Source: Lutibaculum baratangense AMV1
GTDB taxonomy: Bacteria > Pseudomonadota > Alphaproteobacteria > Rhizobiales > Tepidamorphaceae
Assembly (NCBI RefSeq): GCF_000496075.1
Contig: NZ_AWXZ01000016.1
Location: 62,001 to 126,000 of the forward strand
Reading direction: 5' to 3'
DNA: 64,000 bases
Positions 8,100-19,077 of the stretch are shown one piece after another; the stretch's first letter is position 1; each line of letters starts with the position of its first letter. The notes beneath the pieces were generated by a model. That model made no database searches, was not told the origin of the DNA, and worked only from the letters and a program-made list of their open reading frames with translations. A program made the position numbers and the translations under genes.

Positions 8100-8500
8100 G
8101 TTCGCGGGAGCTGGAACAAGAGGTCGAATACAAGCGCGCCGAGCTCGATCTGACGATCGACCGGCTGCAGCACCGCCTGTCCCCCTTCGGCCTCATGGAC
8201 GAGACGCTGGGCCTGCTGCGCAGCCGGAGCTTCAACCGGACCGGCGACGCCATGATGGCGGCGATGCGGCGCGACCCGCTGCCGGCCCTGCTGATCGCGG
8301 CCGGCGTGGGGCTGCTCCTCTACCGGGCGACGCAGCCCAGGGTGCGCCGCCGCCCGGCGGGGGATGTCCCCGGCGCCGGCGCGTACGACGTCGCGACCGG
8401 GCGGCCTTACCCGCCATACACTCCGGCCGACGCGCCCGCTGGCTCCGCGCCCGGGCCCATCGAGCCTGTCGCGGATCCACGACCGGCCCAATCCCGTTGA
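8096..8500 (+). CDS. DUF3618 domain membrane protein (134 aa)
   Basis: The first 45 residues match the DUF3618 pattern, with charged residues around a repeated 'ELDLTIDRLQHRL' type helix. One hydrophobic segment follows (about 61-76, LPALLIAAGVGLLLY). The C-terminal 55 residues are Pro/Ala/Gly-rich and probably unstructured. Members are sometimes labelled nutrient-deprivation-induced, which fits the upstream stress promoter. It is coupled to the preceding gene by an ATGA overlap. Molecular function is unknown. Confidence 0.82.
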   Translation: MSSRELEQEVEYKRAELDLTIDRLQHRLSPFGLMDETLGLLRSRSFNRTGDAMMAAMRRDPLPALLIAAGVGLLLYRATQPRVRRRPAGDVPGAGAYDVATGRPYPPYTPADAPAGSAPGPIEPVADPRPAQSR

Positions 8501-8533
8501 TCGGACACCACCCGAACGAGGAGTGAAGTTGAG

Positions 8534-9319
8534 ATGACCGAGAACGACAAGAACGCCGCGATGGGCGCCGGTGCGGCCGGCTCAGCGAACGTCAAGGCGG
8601 GCGCCGGCGCGACACCGTCCTCCGCCACTGCGGGCAATGCCTCGGGCCCGGGCAGCACACGCCCCTACCCCGATCCCTACGCCCGGGGCGTGACGGGAGC
8701 GGAGACCTCGCGGATCCGCAACCCCGGCCGCTCGGGCGCCGAATCCTGGACGGACCTGAGCCGCGCGCGAGCGGAGCAGATCGCCGAGGACGCGCGCGAG
8801 CGCGGGCGCCGGGCCTATGAGCGCGGCGAGCATGCCTACGAGGACGGCGTCCGCTGGGCGCGCGACAGCTATGAGCGCGGCGCGGAGTGGGTGTCCGACA
8901 CCTACGAGGATGCCGCACGCTACTCCAAGCGCGGCTACCGCCAGGCGAGCCACTTCATCGAGGAGAACCCGCTGATGATAGGCGTGCTCGGCCTCGCGAC
9001 GGGCCTCCTGATCGGCGCGCTCCTGCCGATGAGCCGGCGCGAGCACAGCTATTTCGGGCCGCTGCGCGACGACATCCGCGACCGTGGCTACCGCTACAGC
9101 CGCGAGGCGGTTCAGCGGGCCCGCCACATCGCCGAGGAAGGCTATCGGGCCGGCTACGAAGAGGCCCGCCGTCGCGGCATGACGCCGTCGCAGATGGCCG
9201 AGAATGCCCGCGATGTCGGCCGCGCGAGCACCCAGGCCGCGAGCGAGACGGCCGAGAAGGAGTTCGGCGAGAACATGGGGAGCGGCAACGACGCATCGTC
9301 CCCGCTCGGCCCCCGCTGA
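8534..9319 (+). CDS. Stress-operon protein 4, charged protein with one membrane segment (261 aa)
   Basis: Not assigned to a family. Residues 1-60 are low-complexity Ala/Gly. Residues 75-145 are rich in Arg, Glu and Tyr, with a repeated 'YERGxxxxxD' theme (RAYERGEHAYEDG, DSYERGAEWVSD, DTYEDAARYSKRGY). A single hydrophobic segment spans about 152-170 (LMIGVLGLATGLLIGALL). The C-terminal half is a long charged helix with a similar Tyr/Arg pattern. It starts 33 bases after the DUF3618 gene with AGGAG upstream and is the last gene before a strong terminator. It resembles ElaB/DUF883-like membrane-associated stress proteins only in layout. Confidence 0.8.
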   Translation: MTENDKNAAMGAGAAGSANVKAGAGATPSSATAGNASGPGSTRPYPDPYARGVTGAETSRIRNPGRSGAESWTDLSRARAEQIAEDARERGRRAYERGEHAYEDGVRWARDSYERGAEWVSDTYEDAARYSKRGYRQASHFIEENPLMIGVLGLATGLLIGALLPMSRREHSYFGPLRDDIRDRGYRYSREAVQRARHIAEEGYRAGYEEARRRGMTPSQMAENARDVGRASTQAASETAEKEFGENMGSGNDASSPLGPR

Positions 9320-9345
9320 CGCGGCAGACGCTTCCTCAATGTCTG

Positions 9346-9381
9346 GACCGCCCGGAGCCTCGCCGCTCCGGGCGGTCTTTT
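9346..9381 (+). terminator. Rho-independent terminator of the stress operon
   Basis: A perfect 13-bp GC-rich stem (9346-9358 with 9365-9377) closes a 6-base loop and is followed by TTTT. It lies 27 bases after the last gene of the stress operon and before the oppositely oriented pobR. Confidence 0.88.
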
Positions 9382-9417
9382 CATGTCCGGCCCGAGATCG
9401 GCACCCCCGGTGCGGAT

Positions 9418-11584
<2,167 letters not shown>

Positions 11585-11672
11585 CAATCCGCCGCGGCCA
11601 TGCCGTCTTCCCTTCGCAAGAGGCCGATGACGGATAATGTGCCCGCCACCACCACGAACGAGAGGAAACGGC

Positions 11673-13121
11673 GTGTTCGACATCAACCTTCTGATCGGCG
11701 AGGAGAGCCGCGGCGCGAGCGGCGGTGCAACCTTCACCCGCGAGACGCCCCACAAGCCCGAGACCGCGACGACGGCGGCGGCGGCCACCGTCGCCGACGC
11801 CGACGCCGCCTGCGACGCGGCGGCGGCCGCCTTTCCGGCCTGGTCCGAGACCTCGCCCGGGGAACGGCGGGCGCTGCTCCTCAAGGCCGCCGACGTCATG
11901 GACTCCAAGGCCCCCGAGTTCATCGCGCGCATGATGGCCGAGACGGGGGCGACGGCTCCGTGGGGCGGGTTCAACACGATGCTCGCCGCGAACATGCTGC
12001 GCGAGGCCGCGTCGATGACGACGCAGATCACCGGCGAGGTGATCCCCTCGAACGTCCCGGGCTCGATGGCCATGGCGATCCGCCAGCCGGCCGGCGTGTG
12101 CGTGGGCATCGCGCCGTGGAACGCGCCGGTCATCCTCGGCACGCGCTCCGTCGCGATGCCGCTCGCCTGCGGCAACACCGTCGTGCTGAAGGCATCGGAG
12201 CTCTGCCCGGCGACACACCACCTGATCGGCGAATGCCTGCGTGAAGCCGGCGTGCCCGCCGGCGTCGTCAACGTCGTCACCAACGCGCCCGCCGACGCGC
12301 CTCAGGTCGTCGAGGCGCTGATCGCCCACCCCGCGGTCCGGCGCATCAACTTCACCGGGTCCACGAAGGTCGGCCGCATCATCGCGGAAACGGCGGCCAG
12401 GCATCTCAAGCCCGTGCTCCTCGAGCTCGGCGGCAAGGCGCCGCTCGTCGTGCTCGACGACGCCGACATCGAGGAGGCGGTGAACGCCGCCGCATTCGGC
12501 GCCTTCATGAACCAGGGCCAGATCTGCATGTCGACGGAGCGTCTCGTCGTCGACGGCAAGGTGGCGGACGCCTTCGCGGCCGCGTTTGCGGAGAAGGCAA
12601 AGAGCCTGCCCGCCGGCGATCCATCGGAGCACGTCGTGCTCGGATCGGTGGTCAACCAGGCGGCTGCCGACCGCGTGCGCGAGATGATCGAGGACGCCGT
12701 CGCGAAGGGCGCCGAGCTCATCGCGGACGGACGGCGGGAGGGCACGATCCTCGGAGCCTCGATCCTCGACCGGGTGACGCCGGAGATGCGGGTCTACGGC
12801 GAGGAATCGTTCGGGCCGGTCGTGACGATGGTGAGGGTCGACGGGGTCGACGAGGCGGTGCGGATCGCCAACGACACCGAGTACGGCCTGTCCGCCGCCG
12901 TCTTCGGAAAGGACGTGACGCGGGCGCTCGGCGTCGCGAAGCGTATCCAGTCCGGGATCTGCCACGTGAACGGGCCCACCGTCCACGACGAGGCGCAGAT
13001 GCCCTTCGGCGGCGTGAAGGCCTCAGGCTACGGCCGCTTCGGCGGCAAGGCCGCGATCGCCGAGTTCACCGAGCTGCGCTGGATCACGATCCAGAGCGGC
13101 AAGCGCCATTATCCCTTCTGA
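11673..13121 (+). CDS. Aromatic-type aldehyde dehydrogenase, NAD(P)-dependent (482 aa)
   Basis: Oxidises an aldehyde to its acid. It looks most like salicylaldehyde/vanillin dehydrogenases. Visible are GIAPWNAPVILG (cofactor entry), FTGSTKVGR, the catalytic Glu in LELGGK, the catalytic Cys in NQGQICMSTER and EESFGPV. The start is GTG at 11673 with GAGAGGAAAC upstream; the longer reading begins with an unlikely Pro-rich stretch. It follows pobA on the same strand after 88 bases, suggesting that it makes the hydroxybenzoate used by PobA, for example from 4-hydroxybenzaldehyde. Exact substrate is inferred. Confidence 0.9.
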   Translation: MFDINLLIGEESRGASGGATFTRETPHKPETATTAAAATVADADAACDAAAAAFPAWSETSPGERRALLLKAADVMDSKAPEFIARMMAETGATAPWGGFNTMLAANMLREAASMTTQITGEVIPSNVPGSMAMAIRQPAGVCVGIAPWNAPVILGTRSVAMPLACGNTVVLKASELCPATHHLIGECLREAGVPAGVVNVVTNAPADAPQVVEALIAHPAVRRINFTGSTKVGRIIAETAARHLKPVLLELGGKAPLVVLDDADIEEAVNAAAFGAFMNQGQICMSTERLVVDGKVADAFAAAFAEKAKSLPAGDPSEHVVLGSVVNQAAADRVREMIEDAVAKGAELIADGRREGTILGASILDRVTPEMRVYGEESFGPVVTMVRVDGVDEAVRIANDTEYGLSAAVFGKDVTRALGVAKRIQSGICHVNGPTVHDEAQMPFGGVKASGYGRFGGKAAIAEFTELRWITIQSGKRHYPF

Positions 13122-13130
13122 TGCACGGCA

Positions 13131-13155
13131 GAGGGGCCGGCCAGGGCCGGCCCTC
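13131..13155. terminator. GC-rich hairpin between convergent genes
   Basis: The arms 13131-13141 and 13146-13155 form a 10-bp stem with one bulged G and a 4-base loop. It lies between the ends of the aldehyde dehydrogenase and ThDP enzyme genes. There is no T-tract, so a terminating role in both directions is probable but not certain. Confidence 0.5.
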
Positions 13156-13177
13156 CCCGCGGCGCACCTTCGAGGGC

Positions 13178-14905
13178 TCAGGATCGGATCGCGATCTCGA
13201 CGAGGGCGTGCGTGCGACGGGTTTCGATGTGCCTGATGGCCTCCCGGAGGGTCGCCGTCAGCTCGTCGGGATCCTCGACGCGCGCCGCCCATGCGCGCGA
13301 GGCCTCGGCGATCTTCGTGAAGTCGGGCGAAGGCGACAGGGCGGTGAGCGGCATCGTGTTCGCCTTCGCGGCATACCCGTCGGGATAGATGCCGAGCACC
13401 GACTGCCGCACCGCGAACCACTCCGCGTTGTTCACGACCACGACGAGCACGGGAAGCTCCAGCGCCTCGGCGATCTGGTGGCAGGCGACCGGGTTGGAGA
13501 ACATGTAGGAGCCGTCCCCCATCGTCGCGACGATCAGCTTCTCCCGGTCTGCGATTTGCATCCCGAGAGCCGCCGGGAAAGCCCAGCCGAGGCCTCCGGA
13601 ATGCGGCTCCTGATACCAGCTCCCGGCGGAGTCGAGCATCAGGGGCGCCATCGGGCAACCGAGCTCGGAGAGCACGGTCGCGCGCTTGCCGGCGATCGCC
13701 TCAGACAGGCAGTGGCTCGCCCAGTCCTTCGTCATCGGCCGGGTCCGACCGGCCTCGACGCGCTGAGTGATCGCCTCGCGGATCTTCTTCACGCGGCCGG
13801 CGATCACGGCCCGGCGGCGCTCGACCACGCCCTGCGCTACCTCGAGCCGCGGTGCCATCGCCTGCTCGAGCGCCTGCAGGCTCTCGCTCACCTCGCCGAC
13901 GAGCGTCAGGTCGGACCGGAAGTTCCGGACTGGAAAGCGGGTGTAGAGCGGGTCCTCGCCCAGCTGAATGACCTTGCAGCCATCGGCGAGCCTGTGAATG
14001 TCCGGGGACCACGGCGCGAGCGCGTCGACGACGAGCACCACGTCGGCCTCCGAGAGCCACGGCTCCGGGTTCTGGTCGACATGCATCGGGTGGCCCGTCG
14101 GGATCGCGAGCTGGATCGCCCAGTACTGGCACACCGGGATCGCCCAGGCCTCCGCCCAGCGGGAGAGTGCGGCGAAGCCTTCCTCGTTCCCCGCGCCGCG
14201 CTGCGCGAACACGACAGGGCGCTTCGCACCGGCGAGGAGCTCCGCCGCCTCCGACAGCGCCTGCGGGTCCGGGGCCGCCCGCGCCGGCTGGATCGACAGC
14301 GGCGCCGCGAGGTTCTCGGCCGGACACGGCTCGCACAGGACCTCGCGCGGCAGGCTGACATAGACCGGCCCCTTCGGCGTCGAGTTCGCCACGGCATAGG
14401 CACGGTCCACGAGATCGAGCGCCTGCTCGGGGAAGCGCAGCTCGTAGTCCCACTTCACCGCCTCGCGGACGAGCGCCGTCTGGTCGCGCATCTCCTGGCC
14501 CCAGCCGATGGGCACGGTGCGTGCGCCGAACCGGCCCTGCTCCGTCACGGGCGTCCGGCCGGAGAAGAGAAGCACCGGCACGTGCTCCGTCGCGGCGTTG
14601 ATCGCGCCGATCGCGCAGTTCGCAAGCCCGACATTCGTGTGCGCCATCACCGCCTGCGGCCGCCCCGTCGCGAGGTAATAGCCGTGCGCCATGCCCATGG
14701 CGGCGGTCTCGTGAGGCATGACGAGCGAAACCGGCAGTGGGATGTCCTTCGCCGCAGCTTCGGCGAGACCTTCGATGATCGGCGGGAAGTCCGTGCCCGA
14801 GTTTGCGAAGATGTAGTCGACACCGACGGCCTTGAGGCGCGCGAGGAGAGCGCCGCCGGCGGTGATCGTGGCCACGGCAGGGCCTGCGGCGTGAGCTTCA
14901 TTCAT
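13178..14905 (-). CDS. ThDP-dependent enzyme, acetolactate synthase/benzoylformate decarboxylase superfamily (575 aa)
   Basis: Full-length thiamine diphosphate enzyme with substrate unknown. The conserved Glu that activates ThDP is Glu66 in MPHETAAMG, and the Mg-ThDP motif GDGSYMF...NN is near residues 440-470. At the position where acetolactate synthases have a Ser/Thr-Gly-Pro-Gly loop it has HTNVGLAN, with His89 where benzoylformate decarboxylase carries an active-site His. A 2-oxo acid decarboxylase or lyase is therefore more likely than acetolactate synthase; many homologues are annotated only as 'ThDP-requiring protein'. The ATG at 14905 has AAGGAA upstream. Divergent from a TRAP operon and convergent with the aldehyde dehydrogenase. 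Confidence 0.85.
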   Translation of the reverse strand: MNEAHAAGPAVATITAGGALLARLKAVGVDYIFANSGTDFPPIIEGLAEAAAKDIPLPVSLVMPHETAAMGMAHGYYLATGRPQAVMAHTNVGLANCAIGAINAATEHVPVLLFSGRTPVTEQGRFGARTVPIGWGQEMRDQTALVREAVKWDYELRFPEQALDLVDRAYAVANSTPKGPVYVSLPREVLCEPCPAENLAAPLSIQPARAAPDPQALSEAAELLAGAKRPVVFAQRGAGNEEGFAALSRWAEAWAIPVCQYWAIQLAIPTGHPMHVDQNPEPWLSEADVVLVVDALAPWSPDIHRLADGCKVIQLGEDPLYTRFPVRNFRSDLTLVGEVSESLQALEQAMAPRLEVAQGVVERRRAVIAGRVKKIREAITQRVEAGRTRPMTKDWASHCLSEAIAGKRATVLSELGCPMAPLMLDSAGSWYQEPHSGGLGWAFPAALGMQIADREKLIVATMGDGSYMFSNPVACHQIAEALELPVLVVVVNNAEWFAVRQSVLGIYPDGYAAKANTMPLTALSPSPDFTKIAEASRAWAARVEDPDELTATLREAIRHIETRRTHALVEIAIRS

Positions 14906-14965
14906 GCTCGAGTTCCTTGTGGTTCCGGGCGCTATCGCGGATGGCGACACTTCAGCAGGCGGCAT

Positions 14966-15006
14966 ATTTCAAATATAGAAATGGGGAAATCGACTATAGA
15001 TTGACA
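14966..15006. promoter_or_regulatory. AT-rich operator and -35 candidate between ThDP gene and TRAP operon
   Basis: The 264-base gap between the divergent genes holds an AT-rich patch with the inverted repeat ATTTC-N7-GAAAT (14966-14982), followed by TTGACA at 15001-15006, the best -35 hexamer in the gap for the + strand; its -10 partner is poor. IclR-family proteins bind similar short AT-rich inverted repeats and an IclR gene closes the TRAP operon, so this is its likely target. The assignment is inference. Confidence 0.4.
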
Positions 15007-15169
15007 ACAGCTCGGCCAACCGGTCAAGCTCGGCCGCGGCGAAGACTGCCTCGCGTCGAGTGCTTCGGTTCGGCGCGAGGGATTTCGGGACGAGGGATGT
15101 TGTGTGCGCGGGCCGCTCCGGCCTATCGAAGAACCTGAAGACAAGAGCCTTTCAAAGGGAGACGAGACA

Positions 15170-16219
15170 ATGCTCAAGGGATGGAAGACCCTCCTGCGCG
15201 CGGCAGCCGGCGCCGCGCTGGTGTCGGTGGCAGCGCAGGGCACCGCGCAATCGGCGGAGTTCGAGTTCACGTTCCACCATTTCCTGGGCCCGAAGTCACC
15301 GGCCCAGACCCAGATGATCGAGCCGTGGATCCAGCGGATCGAGGAGGCCTCTGACGGGCGCGTGAGCATCGAGATCTATCCCGCCATGTCGCTCGGCGGC
15401 ACGCCGCCGGAGCTCATCCGGCAGGCACGCGACGGCGTCGTCGACCTGATCTGGGTGGTCAACGGCTACACGCCGGGCCTCTTCCCCCGCACGGAAGTCT
15501 TCGAGCTGCCCTTCATCCACACGAACGACCCCAAGGCCACGAACCTCGCGATGCGCGACATGTTCGAGGAATCCCTCGCCGAGGAATACGAGGGCGTCGA
15601 GGTGATGTTCCTGCACGTCCACGCGGGCCAGGCGATCCAGATGGTCGATCAGGAGGTGCGCAAGCCCGAGGATCTCGCCGGCAAGAAGATGCGCATCCCG
15701 ACCCGCACCGGCGCCTGGGTGATCGAGGCTCTGGGGGCCAATCCCGTCGGCATGCCGGTTCCCGAGCTGCCGCAGGCGCTCTCGAAGAAGGTCGTCGACG
15801 GCGCCTTCATCCCGTGGGAGATCATCCCCGCGCTCAAGCTTCAGGACCTGACCGACTACCAGATCGAGGGTGCGGACAAGACCCGTTTCGGCACCACGAC
15901 GTTCCAGGTCTCGATGAACAAGGACAGGTGGGACGGCCTGCCCGAGGACATCCAGCAGATCTTCCGCGACAACTCGGGCGAGGAGTGGCTCGCCGAGCTC
16001 GGCGAGATCTGGCGCGACATCGACGACGGCGGCATCAAGATCGCGACCGATGCCGGCAACCACCACATCGTGCTCACGGAGGAGGAGACCGAGGCCTTCC
16101 GGGAGAAGCTCGAGCCGGTCGTTCAGCGCTGGGTCGACGACGTCTCCGGCAAGGGCATCGAGGGCGAGGCCATGGTCGAGGCCGCCCGCGCCGCCATCGA
16201 GAAGCACGCGGGCCAGTGA
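15170..16219 (+). CDS. TRAP transporter substrate-binding protein, DctP family (349 aa)
   Basis: Periplasmic receptor that delivers a carboxylated substrate to the DctQM membrane complex. A signal peptide spans about residues 1-28 (cleavage near AQSAEF). The mature part has the DctP-fold hallmarks: a LGGTPPELIRQARDGVVDL segment and the carboxylate-binding region around KKMRIPTRTGAW, whose Arg usually salt-bridges the ligand acid group. The ATG at 15170 has AAAGGGAG upstream. First gene of dctP-Q-M-iclR. The ligand is unknown; the neighbouring ThDP enzyme suggests an aromatic or 2-oxo acid. Confidence 0.92.
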   Translation: MLKGWKTLLRAAAGAALVSVAAQGTAQSAEFEFTFHHFLGPKSPAQTQMIEPWIQRIEEASDGRVSIEIYPAMSLGGTPPELIRQARDGVVDLIWVVNGYTPGLFPRTEVFELPFIHTNDPKATNLAMRDMFEESLAEEYEGVEVMFLHVHAGQAIQMVDQEVRKPEDLAGKKMRIPTRTGAWVIEALGANPVGMPVPELPQALSKKVVDGAFIPWEIIPALKLQDLTDYQIEGADKTRFGTTTFQVSMNKDRWDGLPEDIQQIFRDNSGEEWLAELGEIWRDIDDGGIKIATDAGNHHIVLTEEETEAFREKLEPVVQRWVDDVSGKGIEGEAMVEAARAAIEKHAGQ

Positions 16220-16234
16220 GCGGATGACGCCATC

Positions 16235-16768
16235 ATGAACCCCGCCGCCAGCGCCCTCCCCCGCCCGATCGCGTTCGCCGAGAAGGTCATCGAGCTCTGG
16301 GCGCTGGCCGGCGGCATCCTGCTCTGCGGCATCGTCCTGCTCACGGCCTACAGCCTGTTCATGGACATCGTCTTCGGCGCGCCCTTCGCCGGCGATTTCG
16401 AGATCGTCGAGATGGGCGTCGCCGTCGCCGTCTTCACCTTCCTCCCCTACTGCCAGCTGACCGGCGCGAACGTCTCGGCCGATCTCTTCACCTCGAACGC
16501 GAGTCCGAGGACCGTCACGTTCCTCGTCTTCCTCGGGGCCGTTATCGCGCTCCTCTTCTCCACCTTCCTGATCTGGCGGATGTATTACGGGATGGTCGAC
16601 TCCCGGCAGTACAACGAGATCACCACCGTGAACGGCATACCGGTCTGGTTCGCCTACGTGCCGATTCTCATCTCGCTCGCCCTGCTGGCCCTGGCCTCCG
16701 CCATCACCATGATCCGCTCCGCGAAGGGCGTGCCGCACACCGGCGGCCCGAGCCTCGGCGGCGAATAA
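16235..16768 (+). CDS. TRAP transporter small permease, DctQ family (177 aa)
   Basis: Small membrane subunit of the tripartite transporter. Four hydrophobic segments are visible (about 20-47, 58-78, 94-116 and 136-160), with the family-typical ADLF acidic/charged loop in the middle. It lies 15 bases after dctP and 35 before dctM. Works with the two neighbours as a Na+- or H+-driven high-affinity importer. Confidence 0.9.
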   Translation: MNPAASALPRPIAFAEKVIELWALAGGILLCGIVLLTAYSLFMDIVFGAPFAGDFEIVEMGVAVAVFTFLPYCQLTGANVSADLFTSNASPRTVTFLVFLGAVIALLFSTFLIWRMYYGMVDSRQYNEITTVNGIPVWFAYVPILISLALLALASAITMIRSAKGVPHTGGPSLGGE

Positions 16769-16803
16769 GACCCCAGAACGCCCCGAAATCCCGGACCGGC
16801 CTC

Positions 16804-18126
16804 ATGGACACCAACCTCCTCATCGGCCTTGTCGGCCTCGCCGGCCTGATCGGGCTGATCGTGATCCGGATCCCCATCGCCTACGCGATGATCGTCGTCG
16901 GGATCGTCGGGATCTGGGTCCTGTCGGGCGAGCGGATCCTGCTCTCGCAACTCAAGTCGCTCGCCTACGGCCAGTTCTCGCTCTACGACCTGTCGGTGGT
17001 GCCGATGTTCGTCCTGATGGGCAACATCGCGACGCGTGCGGGCCTGTCTCGCGACCTCTTCAGGGCTGCGAACGCGTGGCTGGGATGGATGAAGGGCGGC
17101 GTCGCGATGTCCGCCATCGCGGCCTGCGCCGGCTTCGGGTCTGTCTGCGGCTCATCGCTCGCGACGGCGTCGACGATGGGCCAGGTGGCGCTGCCCGAGC
17201 TGAAGCGATACAGGTACAAGCCTTCTCTCGCCACGGGCACGGTGGCCGCCGGCGGCGTGCTCGGCATTCTGATCCCGCCCTCTGTCGTTCTGATCATCTA
17301 CGCGGTCATCGTGGAAGCGAACATCGTCACGATGTTCACGGCCGCATTCCTGCCCGGCCTCATCGCCGTCGCCTTCTTCATCGTGACGATCGCGATCTAT
17401 GTCCGCCTCGTCCCGAATGCGGGCCCGCCCGGCGCACGTGTGAGCCGCGAGGAGTTCGTCGCCGCCACGCTCGGCGTCCTGCCGGTGCTGGCGATCTTCG
17501 CGCTCGTGATCGGCGGCATCTATCTCGGCTTCTTCAACCCCACGCCCGCCGGCGCCGTCGGCGCCTTCCTCGTCGCCGTCTACGGCTTCGCCCGCCGGAC
17601 CGTGGGCCTGCGCGATATGCGCATCGCCCTCCTGGAGACGGCGAAGACCTCCGGCATGATCTACCTCATCCTGCTGGGCGCCGAGCTTCTGTCGATCTTC
17701 ATGGCGCGCGGCGGCGTGCCGCAGACGGCCGCCATGATGATGGCGGAGAGCGGCCTGTCGCCCTACACGATCATGGTCCTCCTGCTCATCGCCCTGATCA
17801 TTCTCGGCTGCCTGATGGACAGCCTGTCGATGATCCTGCTCGTCATGCCGTTCTTCTGGCCCGTCGTCGCCGAGCTCGATTTCGGCATGACGGAGGACGA
17901 GTTGAAGACGTGGTTCGGCATCCTCGCGCTCATCGTCGTCGAGCTAGGCCTCATCACGCCACCCGTCGGCATGAACGTGTTCGTCATCAACGCTTTGGCA
18001 CGCGACGTCCCGATGATCGAGACCTTCAAGGGCGTCGTGCCGTTCTTCCTCGCCGAGATCGTGCGCGTCGTGCTCCTCCTGGCGTTCCCGTCGATCGTGC
18101 TGTTCCTGCCGAGACTGCTCGGCTGA
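16804..18126 (+). CDS. TRAP transporter large permease, DctM family (440 aa)
   Basis: Main transport subunit, with about 12 membrane segments over the whole length. Family hallmarks are the GSVCGSSLATASTMGQVALPEL segment (about 115-136), the first of the two discontinuous-helix regions that bind ion and substrate, LGILIPPSVVLIIYAV near 155 and the second region at LGLITPPVGMNVFV near 380. The length is standard. It pairs with the DctP and DctQ genes directly upstream and is followed after 36 bases by iclR on the same strand. Confidence 0.94.
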   Translation: MDTNLLIGLVGLAGLIGLIVIRIPIAYAMIVVGIVGIWVLSGERILLSQLKSLAYGQFSLYDLSVVPMFVLMGNIATRAGLSRDLFRAANAWLGWMKGGVAMSAIAACAGFGSVCGSSLATASTMGQVALPELKRYRYKPSLATGTVAAGGVLGILIPPSVVLIIYAVIVEANIVTMFTAAFLPGLIAVAFFIVTIAIYVRLVPNAGPPGARVSREEFVAATLGVLPVLAIFALVIGGIYLGFFNPTPAGAVGAFLVAVYGFARRTVGLRDMRIALLETAKTSGMIYLILLGAELLSIFMARGGVPQTAAMMMAESGLSPYTIMVLLLIALIILGCLMDSLSMILLVMPFFWPVVAELDFGMTEDELKTWFGILALIVVELGLITPPVGMNVFVINALARDVPMIETFKGVVPFFLAEIVRVVLLLAFPSIVLFLPRLLG

Positions 18127-18162
18127 ACCACCGGAATCCGCCGGCGCGGGAGGAGAAGAAGC

Positions 18163-18948
18163 TTGGCGAGCCAGCTGAACGGATCCGTGATCAAGGCCTT
18201 CGCGATCCTCGACCTGTTCACCGACGCGAGGAGCGAGGTGACGGCCGGCATCGTGGCACGTGAGCTCGGCATCAACGCGATCACGGCCCATCGTTTCCTC
18301 AAGACCTTGGAGCATGTGGGCGCCCTCGTCGCGGTCTCGAAGGGCGTCTTCCGCCTCGGCTTCACGCTCGTCGATCTGGGTGACCGCGTCAGCGAGGGCG
18401 GAAGCCTCGCCCGAACGCTGCAGCCGATCCTCGACAGCGTCACGCGCGCGATCGGAGAGGCCAGCATGGCGACCGTGTTCAGCGCCGACATGGTCGTCTG
18501 CATCGCCCACGCCCATTCGGGCCGATCGCTCTCGGTCGACGTGCGGGTGGGCACGCGCCTCGATGCCTATTGCACCGCCCATGGCAAGCTCTGGCTGTCC
18601 CAGCTGCGCGAGGCGGAGCTCCAGAGATATCTCGAGACGGTGCCGCTCGACCGGCAGAGCCCTCACACGATCGTCGACCGGGCGGCTCTGCTCGAGGAGC
18701 TCGAACACGTGCGGCGGCAGGGCTTCGCCGCCAATGACGGCGAACGCGAGGAGGGCATTCGCGCGATCGCCGTCCCGATTCTCACGCGGGCCGGCCGCAT
18801 GGTCAGCAGCATCTCGGTCTTCGGTCCATCGTTCCGCCTGACCGACGAGGTGATGGAGAGGTCGCTCGCGCGGCTGCGGGCGGCCGCCCTCGAGGCGGAG
18901 CAGGCCATGTATGGCGGAGGAAAACCGAGGCCGGGTGAAGGGCCGTGA
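18163..18948 (+). CDS. IclR-family transcriptional regulator (261 aa)
   Basis: Probable ligand-responsive regulator of the TRAP operon and of the divergent ThDP enzyme gene. An N-terminal winged HTH (residues 7-65, AFAILDLF ... ELGINAITAHRFLKTLE) is followed by the IclR effector domain (from about 80) with GTRLDAYCTAHGKLWLSQL and the C-terminal ISVFGPSFRLTDE pattern. The start is TTG with GGGAGGAGAAG upstream. Being the last gene of the operon, it should be autoregulated together with the transporter. Confidence 0.9.
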   Translation: MASQLNGSVIKAFAILDLFTDARSEVTAGIVARELGINAITAHRFLKTLEHVGALVAVSKGVFRLGFTLVDLGDRVSEGGSLARTLQPILDSVTRAIGEASMATVFSADMVVCIAHAHSGRSLSVDVRVGTRLDAYCTAHGKLWLSQLREAELQRYLETVPLDRQSPHTIVDRAALLEELEHVRRQGFAANDGEREEGIRAIAVPILTRAGRMVSSISVFGPSFRLTDEVMERSLARLRAAALEAEQAMYGGGKPRPGEGP

Positions 18949-19006
18949 CCTCGGCGGGCTGCCGCAGAGCGAGATCTGAGCGAATTCCGGCCGCCCGCCA
19001 CGCCGC

Positions 19007-19039
19007 AAAACGAAAAGGGGCGGCCAGACGGCCACCCCT
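19007..19039 (-). terminator. Rho-independent terminator of the outer-membrane protein gene
   Basis: On the minus strand a 10-bp stem (19030-19039 with 19016-19025, one G-T pair) closes a 4-base loop and is followed by TTTTCGTTTT. It is placed 38 bases after the stop of the beta-barrel gene and may also stop transcription from iclR. Confidence 0.85.
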
Positions 19040-19077
19040 CATCGTTCGAACCCTGCCGAAGGATCGGCGGATCGTGC

